This document shows positions 1 through 6,060 of a stretch of DNA of 6,060 nt, one piece after another. The notes under the pieces were generated by a model. It was not told the origin of the DNA and did not search any database. It saw only the letters and a program-made list of their open reading frames with translations. A program made the translations under genes and the position numbers. The DNA comes from an uncultured Pseudomonas sp. Its GTDB lineage: Bacteria > Pseudomonadota > Gammaproteobacteria > Pseudomonadales > Pseudomonadaceae. Every line of letters begins with the position of its first letter. The stretch's first letter is position 1. The stretch spans positions 1 through 6,060 of the forward strand of contig CAMPJN010000245.1 of NCBI GenBank assembly GCA_946886875.1. The letters run 5' to 3'.

Positions 1-1
1 G

Positions 2-946
2 CTTTACCCCTGGCGCTATAGCCCGGCGGTGACGGCGTTGGCGCATTGGTCGCAGGATTTTTACCCGCAGTTGGGCGAGCAGTTGTTGGGCGATACAGGT
101 ATCGACCCCGAGGTGTATGTCACCGGGTTGTATTGGCTGGATCAGGAACCGGCGGCGCCTTTGGCGTGGGCGGCGCGGGAGGGGCGGCCGATGCGGTCGG
201 TGCCTGTGGAGTCGGTGTATCGGGCGGAGCCGGCGGTGGCCAGGCGTTTTTCCCGGGCGTTGCATATGCCGGGGGTGGCCAATGTGCGCAATCCGCGTTT
301 GGTCAAGGCGTTGCGTGCTGCCTTGGTGCAGATGCCGAACGTGACGCTGCATGAGCATTGCGCGGTCACTGGGTTTATTCGCGAGGGTGGGCGGATTTGT
401 GGGGTGCATAGCGCGGCGGGAGAGATCCGCGCCGACCAGGTGGTTGTCGCTGCCGGGGCCTGGAGCGGCGAGTTGTTGCGCAGCCTGGATATCGCGTTGC
501 CGGTGGAGCCGGTGAAGGGGCAGATGATCCTTTACAAGTGCGCGGAGGATTTTCTGACCAGCATTGTCTTGAGCAATGGCCGCTATGCGATTCCTCGGCG
601 CGACGGCCATGTTTTGATTGGCAGCACGCGCGAGCATGTTGGCTTCGATAAGGTGCCCACCGAGGAGGCGTTAGCCAGCCTCAAAGCGTCGGCAGTCGAA
701 TTGTTGCCGGCATTGGCCGATGCTGAGGTGATCAATCATTGGGCGGGATTACGCCCGGGGTCGCCAGGTGGCCTGCCCTTTATCGGGCCGGTGCCCGGAC
801 ATGACGGCCTCTGGTTGAACTGTGGCCATTACCGCAATGGTTTGGTCCTGGCGCCTGCATCATGCCGCTTGCTCGCCGATTTGTTGTTGGGGCGCGAACC
901 CTTTATCGATGCCAGCCCTTATGCGCCGGCGGGGCGCCTCGGCTAA
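2..946 (+). CDS. thiO: Glycine oxidase ThiO (FAD-dependent amino acid oxidase), 5' end outside window
   Basis: Glycine oxidase converts glycine with O2 to an imine (released as glyoxylate and ammonia) plus H2O2; in thiamine synthesis the imine feeds thiazole formation. The frame is open from base 2, so the GTG at 29 is internal and about 50 N-terminal residues, including the FAD-binding GxGxxG, lie outside. The 314 visible residues show VVVAAGAWS (fragment residues 147-155), typical of the DAO fold; PVKGQM (170-175); YAIPRRDGHVLIGST (195-209); GLRPGSPGGLPFIGP (249-263); and HYRNGLVLAP (276-285) near the C-terminus. The arginines of GLRP and HYRNG sit where glycine oxidases hold the substrate carboxylate (family knowledge). 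The C-terminus at TAA 944-946 looks complete. The gene is convergent with the operon to its right. A related D-amino-acid or sarcosine oxidase is possible, but the C-terminal motifs fit ThiO well. In P. aeruginosa I recall thiO lying near type IV pilin genes, which are not its right neighbour here. Confidence 0.88.
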   Translation, partial: LYPWRYSPAVTALAHWSQDFYPQLGEQLLGDTGIDPEVYVTGLYWLDQEPAAPLAWAAREGRPMRSVPVESVYRAEPAVARRFSRALHMPGVANVRNPRLVKALRAALVQMPNVTLHEHCAVTGFIREGGRICGVHSAAGEIRADQVVVAAGAWSGELLRSLDIALPVEPVKGQMILYKCAEDFLTSIVLSNGRYAIPRRDGHVLIGSTREHVGFDKVPTEEALASLKASAVELLPALADAEVINHWAGLRPGSPGGLPFIGPVPGHDGLWLNCGHYRNGLVLAPASCRLLADLLLGREPFIDASPYAPAGRLG

Positions 947-947
947 G

Positions 948-1046
948 GGATGGCGCGATGTGCTCTGGGTCGCTGTCGACCTGGACCATGCCAAACTTTA
1001 TCTGGGCGATGGCGGAGTCATTGCCCACCGCTCATCAGTCGTTTAA
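948..1046 (+). other. Short protein-like reading frame, possible gene remnant (uncertain)
   Basis: Just after the thiO stop, in another frame, bases 948-1046 read without a stop as about 32 residues: GWRDVLWVAVDLDHAKLYLG (948-1007), DGGVIAHRSSVV, then TAA. The stretch DVLWVAVDLDHAKLYLGDGG recalls the core of SPRY-type beta-sandwich domains, whose pattern is roughly GDVIGVAVDLDxGKLYFxxNG. There is no start codon with a ribosome-binding site; only the ATG at 950 lies close by, and it is in another frame. The last ten codons overlap the 3' end of the opposite-strand gene. It may be a decayed scrap of a lost gene or chance in GC-rich DNA. I would not annotate it as an expressed gene. Confidence 0.15.
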
Positions 1047-1752
1047 CCGTGCCCTCTGCCTCAAGGCTATCGAATGCGCCGCGAGTACGCGCCACTGTCT
1101 CATCGTCGGTGCTAAGGCTGTAGGCCATATACAGGCCCGTACCTAACCCTGCCAGGCTATGCACTTTTTCGAGCAGAGCGCAGTCGACCTGGGCTTCCTT
1201 GCATAGCATGGCTGCGTCACTCTCCGGCATGGGTACTAGCTGCACTTGCTGATTGAGCAGACGCATGAAATTGTCGCGGTTGTTGGCTGAGACCGCGAGT
1301 TTGGCGAAGCCTTGTTCTAGCAAGTAATGCTGACGCACGTCGTCGCGCACCACGCCCACGCTGTACTGCTTGGCATCCTGCAAGTCACGCACCTGAATGT
1401 CCGCGCGCTCGCGCAGCTTGTAGAAGTGATGCTCGATGCGTTCGATTTCCCCGACCCATTTGAACTGCGCCTCACGTGCCGGGGTGCGGGCGATCAGGTA
1501 GATCAGCACGTTGGCCTGTTGCTGCGCCATGTCATAGGCGCGCGCCCAGGGGTAGATGGCGATGCGGTAGTCGTTGAGCCCGGCGCGCTGCAGGGTTGCC
1601 TCGACCACCGCGGTCGCGGTGCCCACCACTTTGCCGTTTTCCAGGTAGCTGTAAGAGGTGTCTTCGGTGACGACCTGGATGCTTTGCGCCTGGCCACTGG
1701 CGCAGACCCACGCCAGCAACAGGGCAATCCAGGGACAAGGGGGCGTACGCAT
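1018..1752 (-). CDS. Periplasmic solute-binding protein, SBP_bac_3-like, divergent paralogue (SBP-B)
   Basis: A 244-residue secreted protein of the extracellular solute-binding family 3 type (amino-acid-binding fold). Residues 1-23 form a signal peptide with a hydrophobic core WIALLLAWVCA; the mature part starts around QSIQVVTED. Shared with SBP-A upstream are the VTE strand (28-30), PWARAYD (68-74), NVLIYLIART (81-90), FKWVG (97-101) and a later D-x-x-x-x-YLLxxGFA segment (138-150), so the two are paralogues. The pocket has changed: SBP-A has TEELPPYN where this protein has TEDTSYSY, and STEVV is replaced by TATAVV. The ATG at 1752 is preferred over the longer frame to 1830 because it begins the signal peptide and has GAGG six bases upstream. 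It is the last gene of the operon, 17 bases after the cyclase stop. The ligand is unknown; no permease is nearby, so a sensory role is likely (inference). Confidence 0.85.
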   Translation of the reverse strand: MRTPPCPWIALLLAWVCASGQAQSIQVVTEDTSYSYLENGKVVGTATAVVEATLQRAGLNDYRIAIYPWARAYDMAQQQANVLIYLIARTPAREAQFKWVGEIERIEHHFYKLRERADIQVRDLQDAKQYSVGVVRDDVRQHYLLEQGFAKLAVSANNRDNFMRLLNQQVQLVPMPESDAAMLCKEAQVDCALLEKVHSLAGLGTGLYMAYSLSTDDETVARTRGAFDSLEAEGTVKRLMSGGQ

Positions 1753-1758
1753 GGGAGA

Positions 1759-1762
1759 CCTC
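1759..1762 (-). promoter_or_regulatory. Ribosome-binding site of SBP-B
   Basis: GAGG on the minus strand, six bases before the ATG at 1752. It decides the start: the 26-codon extension to 1830 would run back through the end of the cyclase gene and put charged residues ahead of the signal peptide. Confidence 0.7.
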
Positions 1763-1769
1763 GTTGCTA

Positions 1770-3158
1770 TCAGTCGGCTATTCGGTCGCGGCCCTGTGTC
1801 TTGGCGCGATACAGTGCTTGGTCGGCGCATTGCAGTAACTGATCGAAGCGATCCATGCTTGCGGGCTCGAACTGAGCGACGCCGATACTCAGTGTCACGT
1901 GCGATGCCACCTGCGAGGTGGCGTGTGTCATGGCTCGGGCGGCGATACCCTGACGCAGCCGCTCCGCGGCTTTGCGTGCGCTGGCGGCGTCGGAGCCCGG
2001 CAACAACACGGCGAACTCTTCGCCGCCGACGCGGGCGACCAGTTCACCGGCTCGGGCGAACACGCCGGTCATGACTTCGGCGACCGCTTTCAGGCATTGG
2101 TCGCCAAGGGCATGGCCATAGGTGTCGTTGTACAGCTTGAAAAAATCCACATCGCACATCAGTACCGAAAGCGGTTGACCGAGCCGGAGCGCGCGGCGGA
2201 ATTCGATTTCCTTCAGCTCATCGAAGTGCCTGCGGTTGGCCAGGCCGGTAAGGGGATCGCTGCGCGAGAGTTCTTCCAGGCGACTATTGGCTTCGCGCAA
2301 TTCGACCGTGCGTTCTTCGACCAGCTCGGCCAGTCGGTCACGGTGCGCGGCCAGATCCTGCTCGTCCTGTTTCTGCCGATCGAGGTAGGTCGAGAGCTTG
2401 TCTTGCAGGTCGTTGACCCCCGCCTCCAGCAGGCTCAATTCATCGCGGCGCTTGGTCGACCGCTCCAGCTGCAAGGTCTGCTTGAGGTTGGCCGGCGACA
2501 GTTGGCCGAGATAGCGCGCGATGTGTTGCACGTGCACGGTGACCGAGCGATTGAACATCCACATGATCAGGCTGGCCAGCAGCAACGATTGAATGATCTG
2601 GGTAACCACTATGCTGGCCACCTCGCCGAGCAAGCGCTGCCAGAGCACGCGCTCGTCGCCCTCAAGGGTCAGCTCGCCGACCGTCTCGCTCGCGTCTGCA
2701 TAGGGCTCGTAGACGAGCATGCGTTGCAGCGATGGTGCACGGTTTGACGTCGTTTGCGCTCTACGTTGCTGCGTCATCACTTCGGGCGAGCGTCCGGCAC
2801 GCAGAATTCGCAGCTCCACCCGGCCCACCGCGGCTACTTGGGAAACGCTGTCCAGTTGTGTCTGTAGCGATTCGCGGTCCATTTCCCAGATCGCCTTGGC
2901 CAGGGTGCGCTGGAACACCTGATCGATCAGGTTCAGCTCGCCGTTCATTGCCGCAAGATTGGTATGCCAGGCCGACCAGGTGCGCACCGCTACCGTGAAC
3001 AGGGTGAAAATCAAGCAGAACACCAAGGTGGCTAGCACCAGTCGCCGACCGAGCGAGCCGACCGGGCGGCTGGTCAGGGGCTTGGCGGCTAACGGCTCGC
3101 CGGGCGGTGCGGCCAGCACCCTACAGCCATCTCTTGGCGATGGCAGCGTAAGTGCCAT
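1770..3158 (-). CDS. Membrane diguanylate cyclase with periplasmic sensor region, HAMP-like linker and GGDEF domain
   Basis: Makes cyclic-di-GMP from two GTP at the inner membrane. From the ATG at 3158 (462 residues), the order is: cytoplasmic tail 1-37; membrane segment about 40-58 (VLATLVFCLIFTLFTVAV); periplasmic region about 60-178; membrane segment about 180-202; HAMP-like segment 203-255; coiled coil to about 298; GGDEF domain 300-460. The GGDEF domain has DPLTGLANRR (301-310), metal-binding D336 and D338 in CDVDFFK, NDTYGHALGD (344-353), and the active-site GGEEF (378-382). All catalytic residues are present, and no EAL domain follows. The primary inhibitory site is RxxE (R369, E372) instead of RxxD. 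The gene lies between two solute-binding protein genes in one operon, which suggests they are its ligand sensors (inference). The start is uncertain: ATG 3158 overlaps SBP-A by 38 bases, whereas GTG 3119 begins one base after the SBP-A stop and would trim 13 residues. Confidence 0.93.
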   Translation of the reverse strand: MALTLPSPRDGCRVLAAPPGEPLAAKPLTSRPVGSLGRRLVLATLVFCLIFTLFTVAVRTWSAWHTNLAAMNGELNLIDQVFQRTLAKAIWEMDRESLQTQLDSVSQVAAVGRVELRILRAGRSPEVMTQQRRAQTTSNRAPSLQRMLVYEPYADASETVGELTLEGDERVLWQRLLGEVASIVVTQIIQSLLLASLIMWMFNRSVTVHVQHIARYLGQLSPANLKQTLQLERSTKRRDELSLLEAGVNDLQDKLSTYLDRQKQDEQDLAAHRDRLAELVEERTVELREANSRLEELSRSDPLTGLANRRHFDELKEIEFRRALRLGQPLSVLMCDVDFFKLYNDTYGHALGDQCLKAVAEVMTGVFARAGELVARVGGEEFAVLLPGSDAASARKAAERLRQGIAARAMTHATSQVASHVTLSIGVAQFEPASMDRFDQLLQCADQALYRAKTQGRDRIAD

Positions 3159-3891
3159 TGCCGCGAATGGTTTCCAGGCCCTGGCGGAAACGCTCGACCA
3201 CCGCGTCCGAGGTTTGCGGGCTGAACGCCATGTTCAGTCCTTCACCGTTGCCCAGATCGGGCAGGCTTAGCACCGGCACGACCTCCTCACTTGGGTTCTC
3301 GCCAGCCTGACGGATCAGGTAGGTGGCATTGAGCTCGATGGAAATCCACAGATCCACCCGGCCCAGTTTGAATTTCTCGTAGTTGTAGGCGTACTTGTTG
3401 TTCGACTGCAGGTTCTTGCCGACCGCGAAGCCCTTGGACACCAGGTACTGTTCGCCGGCGTCTTCCTTGACCGTGGCGATCTGGTAGCGGCGCGCGTCGT
3501 CGAGGGTCTTGAGTTCGATCCCGCTGCCGGGTCTGGCGTACAGATACCAGTTCATCGGCGCCACTACGCCCACCCACTTGAAGAGCTTTTCGCGCTGGGC
3601 GGTGCGGGTGATCGAGTAGATCAGGACGTTCTCGTTGTTCAGGGCGATGTCATAGGCGCGCGCCCAGGGCATGGATTGAATGCTGGCCTGTACGTCGATT
3701 TCCTCAAGTACCGCCTTCACCACTTCGGTGCTCATACCGGTGAGCCTGCCGTCCTGGGTCATGTTGTAGGGCGGCAATTCTTCGGTGACGATGCGGATAT
3801 CCTCGGCGGCAAAGGCTTGCAGCGCGAAGCAGGTCAGCAGCGAAAACAACAGGGCGGACAGACTATGGTGGCGGGGTTGAGGATGGGACAT
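3121..3891 (-). CDS. Periplasmic solute-binding protein, SBP_bac_3-like (SBP-A)
   Basis: A 256-residue periplasmic binding protein of the amino-acid (family 3) type and the first gene of the operon. Residues 1-28 are a signal peptide (core LSALLFSLLTCFALQAFA) with an AFA cleavage site before AEDIRIVTEE. Pocket-type features of the family are kept: TEELPPYN (36-43), STEVV (54-58), PWARAYD (75-81), VLIYSITRT (89-97), FKWVG (104-108), and the second-lobe segment GRVDLWIS (177-184). The length is close to that of stand-alone amino-acid-binding proteins. The ATG at 3891 has GAGG ten bases upstream. The stop TAG 3121-3123 abuts or overlaps the cyclase start. No ABC permease or ATPase gene follows; instead there are a diguanylate cyclase and a second binding protein. 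The ligand cannot be read from the sequence; amino acids or polyamine-like compounds are guesses only. Confidence 0.87.
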   Translation of the reverse strand: MSHPQPRHHSLSALLFSLLTCFALQAFAAEDIRIVTEELPPYNMTQDGRLTGMSTEVVKAVLEEIDVQASIQSMPWARAYDIALNNENVLIYSITRTAQREKLFKWVGVVAPMNWYLYARPGSGIELKTLDDARRYQIATVKEDAGEQYLVSKGFAVGKNLQSNNKYAYNYEKFKLGRVDLWISIELNATYLIRQAGENPSEEVVPVLSLPDLGNGEGLNMAFSPQTSDAVVERFRQGLETIRGNGTYAAIAKRWL

Positions 3892-3901
3892 AGAGCGGCA
3901 A

Positions 3902-3905
3902 CCTC
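3902..3905 (-). promoter_or_regulatory. Ribosome-binding site of SBP-A
   Basis: GAGG on the minus strand, ten bases before the ATG at 3891, slightly long but acceptable spacing. No other in-frame start makes a better signal peptide. Confidence 0.5.
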
Positions 3906-3942
3906 GGCGGTGACGTGCCCTGTGCGGACGAATAGACGTGGC

Positions 3943-3948
3943 ATCATA
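3943..3948 (-). promoter_or_regulatory. Candidate -10 element for the SBP-A/cyclase/SBP-B operon
   Basis: The minus strand reads TATGAT here, a five-of-six match to the sigma-70 -10 hexamer, about 50 bases before the SBP-A start. The matching -35 position (around TGCATA, 3966-3971, 17-base spacing) matches the consensus at only three of six bases and lies inside the palindrome at 3965-3974. A weak -35 under a palindrome suggests an activated or repressed promoter, but this is inference from pattern alone. Confidence 0.35.
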
Positions 3949-3964
3949 TTGCCATTATTCGGCC

Positions 3965-3974
3965 GTATGCATAC
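3965..3974. repeat. Perfect 10-bp palindrome GTATGCATAC, possible operator
   Basis: GTATGCATAC is its own reverse complement. It lies about 75-85 bases upstream of the SBP-A start and overlaps the place where a -35 element would be. A short palindrome like this can bind a dimeric regulator, but it can also arise by chance; no regulator gene is in the window. Confidence 0.3.
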
Positions 3975-3985
3975 CTCCATGTATC

Positions 3986-3996
3986 GACCTTAGGTC
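3986..3996. repeat. Inverted repeat GACCT-T-AGGTC upstream of the operon
   Basis: Five-base arms with a one-base centre, 11 bases beyond the palindrome at 3965-3974, so about one helical turn of DNA separates the two sites edge to edge. The arms differ from the first palindrome, so if both are operators they would not be for the same simple motif. Confidence 0.25.
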
Positions 3997-4031
3997 AGAA
4001 AACTCCAGCCGGATAGGCGGTTTGCACTATG

Positions 4032-4050
4032 GCGCCGCACGGTGCGGCGC
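4032..4050. repeat. GC-rich hairpin downstream of the adenine deaminase gene
   Basis: GCGCCGCAC (4032-4040) and GTGCGGCGC (4042-4050) are perfect inverse complements around one base, so a stem of seven pairs with a five-base loop is realistic. It lies 41-59 bases past the stop of the adenine deaminase gene on the minus strand, where a terminator is expected. Neither strand has a T-run after it, so it is not a standard intrinsic terminator. It could be a transcript-end stabiliser, a Rho-associated stem or a repeat unit. Confidence 0.4.
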
Positions 4051-4090
4051 AAGGGTTGCGTTCAGCTATGTGCATTCGACGACGGTGGCA

Positions 4091-5050
<960 letters not shown>

Positions 5051-5081
5051 CTATCGGGCGTGGTCGCTGACGAGTTTAACC

Positions 5082-5102
5082 GCGGTGGGTGAAACCCGCC
5101 GC
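5082..5102. repeat. Inverted repeat between the two deaminase genes, left unit
   Basis: GCGGTGGGT (5082-5090), GAA, then ACCCGCCGC (5094-5102): a nine-pair stem, eight Watson-Crick pairs plus one G-T wobble. It is 44-64 bases upstream of the adenine deaminase start. It has no T-run and is not a standard terminator. It lies next to the larger element at 5113-5187 and may belong to the same repeat. Confidence 0.5.
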
Positions 5103-5112
5103 ATGACAAGTT

Positions 5113-5187
5113 GTAGGGTGGATGACGCTTCACCCATCCACCAGCGGCAGGCGCAGTGGTGGACGAAAAAAGCGTCGTCCCCCCTAC
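5113..5187. repeat. Nested palindromic intergenic repeat (about 75 bp)
   Basis: Outer arms GTAGGGTGGATGACGCTT (5113-5130) and AAGCGTCGTCCCCCCTAC (5170-5187) pair at 16 of 18 positions, with one of the other two able to form a wobble. Inside are a second pair, TCCACCA (5137-5143) with TGGTGGA (5157-5163), and an alternative small hairpin GGACGA/TCGTCC (5161-5166, 5175-5180). The sequence resembles dispersed intergenic elements of the GTAGGGTGGAT-ACGCTT type that I associate with Pseudomonas genomes. It starts seven bases past the 8-oxoguanine deaminase stop, so a folded transcript could protect or end that mRNA. No transposase or target duplication is visible. Confidence 0.6.
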
Positions 5188-5193
5188 GGTTAT

Positions 5194-6060
5194 TCAGTCG
5201 CTGACCAGTTCTCGTGCCGCCTGACGGTGATCGGCGATCAACTGCGCCAGATCCAGCCCCTCGATCTGCCCGTCGATCACCCGCCATTGGCCGCCGATCA
5301 TCATCCGGTCGGCCTTGTCGGCGCCGCACAACAGCAGGGCGGAAAGCGGATCGTGGCTGCCGGAAAAGCGTAGCTCATCGAGCTTGAACAGTGCCAAGTC
5401 GGCCTGTTTGCCGACCGCAAATTCGCCGACATCCGAGCGCCCGAGCAACTGCGCCGAACCCTTGCTGGCCCAACCCAGCACCAGCTCCGGGGTGATTTTC
5501 TCGGCGCCGTAACGTAGGCGTTGCAGGTACAGGGCCTGGCGCGTTTCGAGGATCATATTGGAGGCGTCGTTGGAGGCCGAGCCATCCACGCCCAGGCCGA
5601 TAGGCGCGCCGGCCGCGTGCAGGTCGAGGGTCGGGCAGATGCCCGAGGCCAGGCGCATGTTCGAACTCGGGCAATGGCAGATGCCGGTGCCGGCCGCACC
5701 CAGGCGGGCAATCTCGTCCGGATTGAAGTGGATGCCGTGGGCCAGCCAGGTGCGCGGACCGAGCCAGCCGACGCTGTCCAGGTAATCCACGGTGCGCAGG
5801 CCGAAGCGTTGCAGGCAGAAGTCTTCTTCATCCAGGGTTTCGGCCAGATGGGTGTGCAGGCGTACATCGAGCGCTTCGGCCAGCTCGGCGCTGTCGCGCA
5901 TGATCTGCGGGGTTACCGAGAACGGCGAGCAAGGCGCCAGGGCGATCTGGATCTGCGCGCCATCGCCACGCTGGTGATAGCGCTCGATCAGACGTTGGCT
6001 GTCGGCCAGGATCACCTCGCCCTGTTGCACCGTCTGCTGCGGCGGCAGGCCGCCATCGGC
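5194..6060 (-). CDS. 8-oxoguanine deaminase (amidohydrolase, TRZ/ATZ family, PA0142 type), N-terminus outside window
   Basis: Deaminates 8-oxoguanine, the product of oxidative damage, to urate in the cytoplasm. The 288 visible residues match closely my recollection of P. aeruginosa PA0142, for which this activity was shown. The frame stays open to base 6060, so the GTG at 6030 is internal; roughly 160 residues, including the first HxH metal motif, are missing. Visible active-site pieces are HTHLAE (fragment 69-74, metal-binding H71 and E74), HGIHF (108-112), CHCPSSNMRLASG (128-140) and GVDGSASND (157-165) with the metal ligand D159. The C-terminal GKQADLALF (217-225) and GGQWRVIDG (256-264) belong to the small beta-domain usual in this family. 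Stop TGA at 5194-5196. It is upstream of the adenine deaminase gene on the same strand. Without the PA0142 match the safe name would be TRZ/ATZ-family hydrolase, since this family also includes triazine and guanine deaminases. Confidence 0.9.
   Translation of the reverse strand, partial: ADGGLPPQQTVQQGEVILADSQRLIERYHQRGDGAQIQIALAPCSPFSVTPQIMRDSAELAEALDVRLHTHLAETLDEEDFCLQRFGLRTVDYLDSVGWLGPRTWLAHGIHFNPDEIARLGAAGTGICHCPSSNMRLASGICPTLDLHAAGAPIGLGVDGSASNDASNMILETRQALYLQRLRYGAEKITPELVLGWASKGSAQLLGRSDVGEFAVGKQADLALFKLDELRFSGSHDPLSALLLCGADKADRMMIGGQWRVIDGQIEGLDLAQLIADHRQAARELVSD

Noticed and set aside
29..31. GTG at 29 as the thiO start
   Set aside because: The frame continues upstream to the window edge with family-like sequence (LYPWRYSPA), so this is an internal valine.
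1004..1026. Stem GGGCGAT/ATTGCCC as a terminator between convergent thiO and SBP-B
   Set aside because: Seven pairs including a wobble, a nine-base loop and no T-run on either strand; it also covers the SBP-B stop codon.
1753..1830. N-terminal extension of SBP-B to an ATG at 1830
   Set aside because: It would place 26 residues before a clear signal peptide and overlap the cyclase by 61 bases; the ATG at 1752 has a good ribosome-binding site.
1899..2747. Plus-strand open frame of 282 codons opposite the cyclase gene
   Set aside because: It mirrors the GGDEF gene codons, with no recognisable domain and no ribosome-binding site.
5071..5110. TTGTCA (minus strand, 5105-5110) as a -35 for the adenine deaminase gene
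   Set aside because: It is a five-of-six match, but no -10-like hexamer lies 16-18 bases downstream; TTAAAC is 24 bases away and weak.
6028..6030. GTG (minus strand) as the start of the 8-oxoguanine deaminase
   Set aside because: The frame is open to 6060 and continues with sequence expected for the homologue (ADGGLPPQQT); the first metal-binding motif must lie beyond the edge.

Overview
The window is GC-rich DNA that reads as a Pseudomonas chromosome. The best evidence is at the right end. Two purine deaminases there look like orthologues of the P. aeruginosa proteins I know as PA0148 and PA0142, and the glycine oxidase at the left edge is also of the Pseudomonas ThiO type. The species cannot be fixed by reading alone. 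No tRNA, rRNA, CRISPR array, transposase or phage gene is visible.

Layout, left to right. (1) 2-946, plus strand: the C-terminal ~85% of an FAD-dependent glycine oxidase (ThiO type), cut by the window edge. (2) 947-1017: a short gap where this gene converges on the next block; a small protein-like reading frame runs through it. (3) 1018-3891, minus strand: a compact three-gene operon, transcribed right to left. It encodes a periplasmic solute-binding protein (SBP-A, 3121-3891), a membrane diguanylate cyclase with a periplasmic sensor region (1770-3158) and a second, divergent solute-binding protein (SBP-B, 1018-1752). (4) 3892-4090: a 199-bp intergenic region with a candidate promoter, two small palindromes and a GC-rich hairpin. 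(5) 4091-5038, minus: an adenosine-deaminase-family protein best called adenine deaminase. (6) 5039-5193: an intergenic region filled by nested inverted repeats. (7) 5194-6060, minus: the C-terminal two thirds of an 8-oxoguanine deaminase-type amidohydrolase, cut by the right edge.

How they may work together. The two deaminases are a purine-salvage pair: adenine to hypoxanthine, and 8-oxoguanine to urate. They are separated by the repeat element and may be transcribed separately. The central operon is the most interesting part. Two paralogous binding proteins flank a diguanylate cyclase, and there is no ABC permease or ATPase in the operon, which is bounded on both sides by unrelated genes. 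This suggests the binding proteins report a ligand to the cyclase and so set cyclic-di-GMP level, rather than feeding a transporter. The NspS-MbaA pair of Vibrio cholerae is a precedent for that logic, but the link here is inference.
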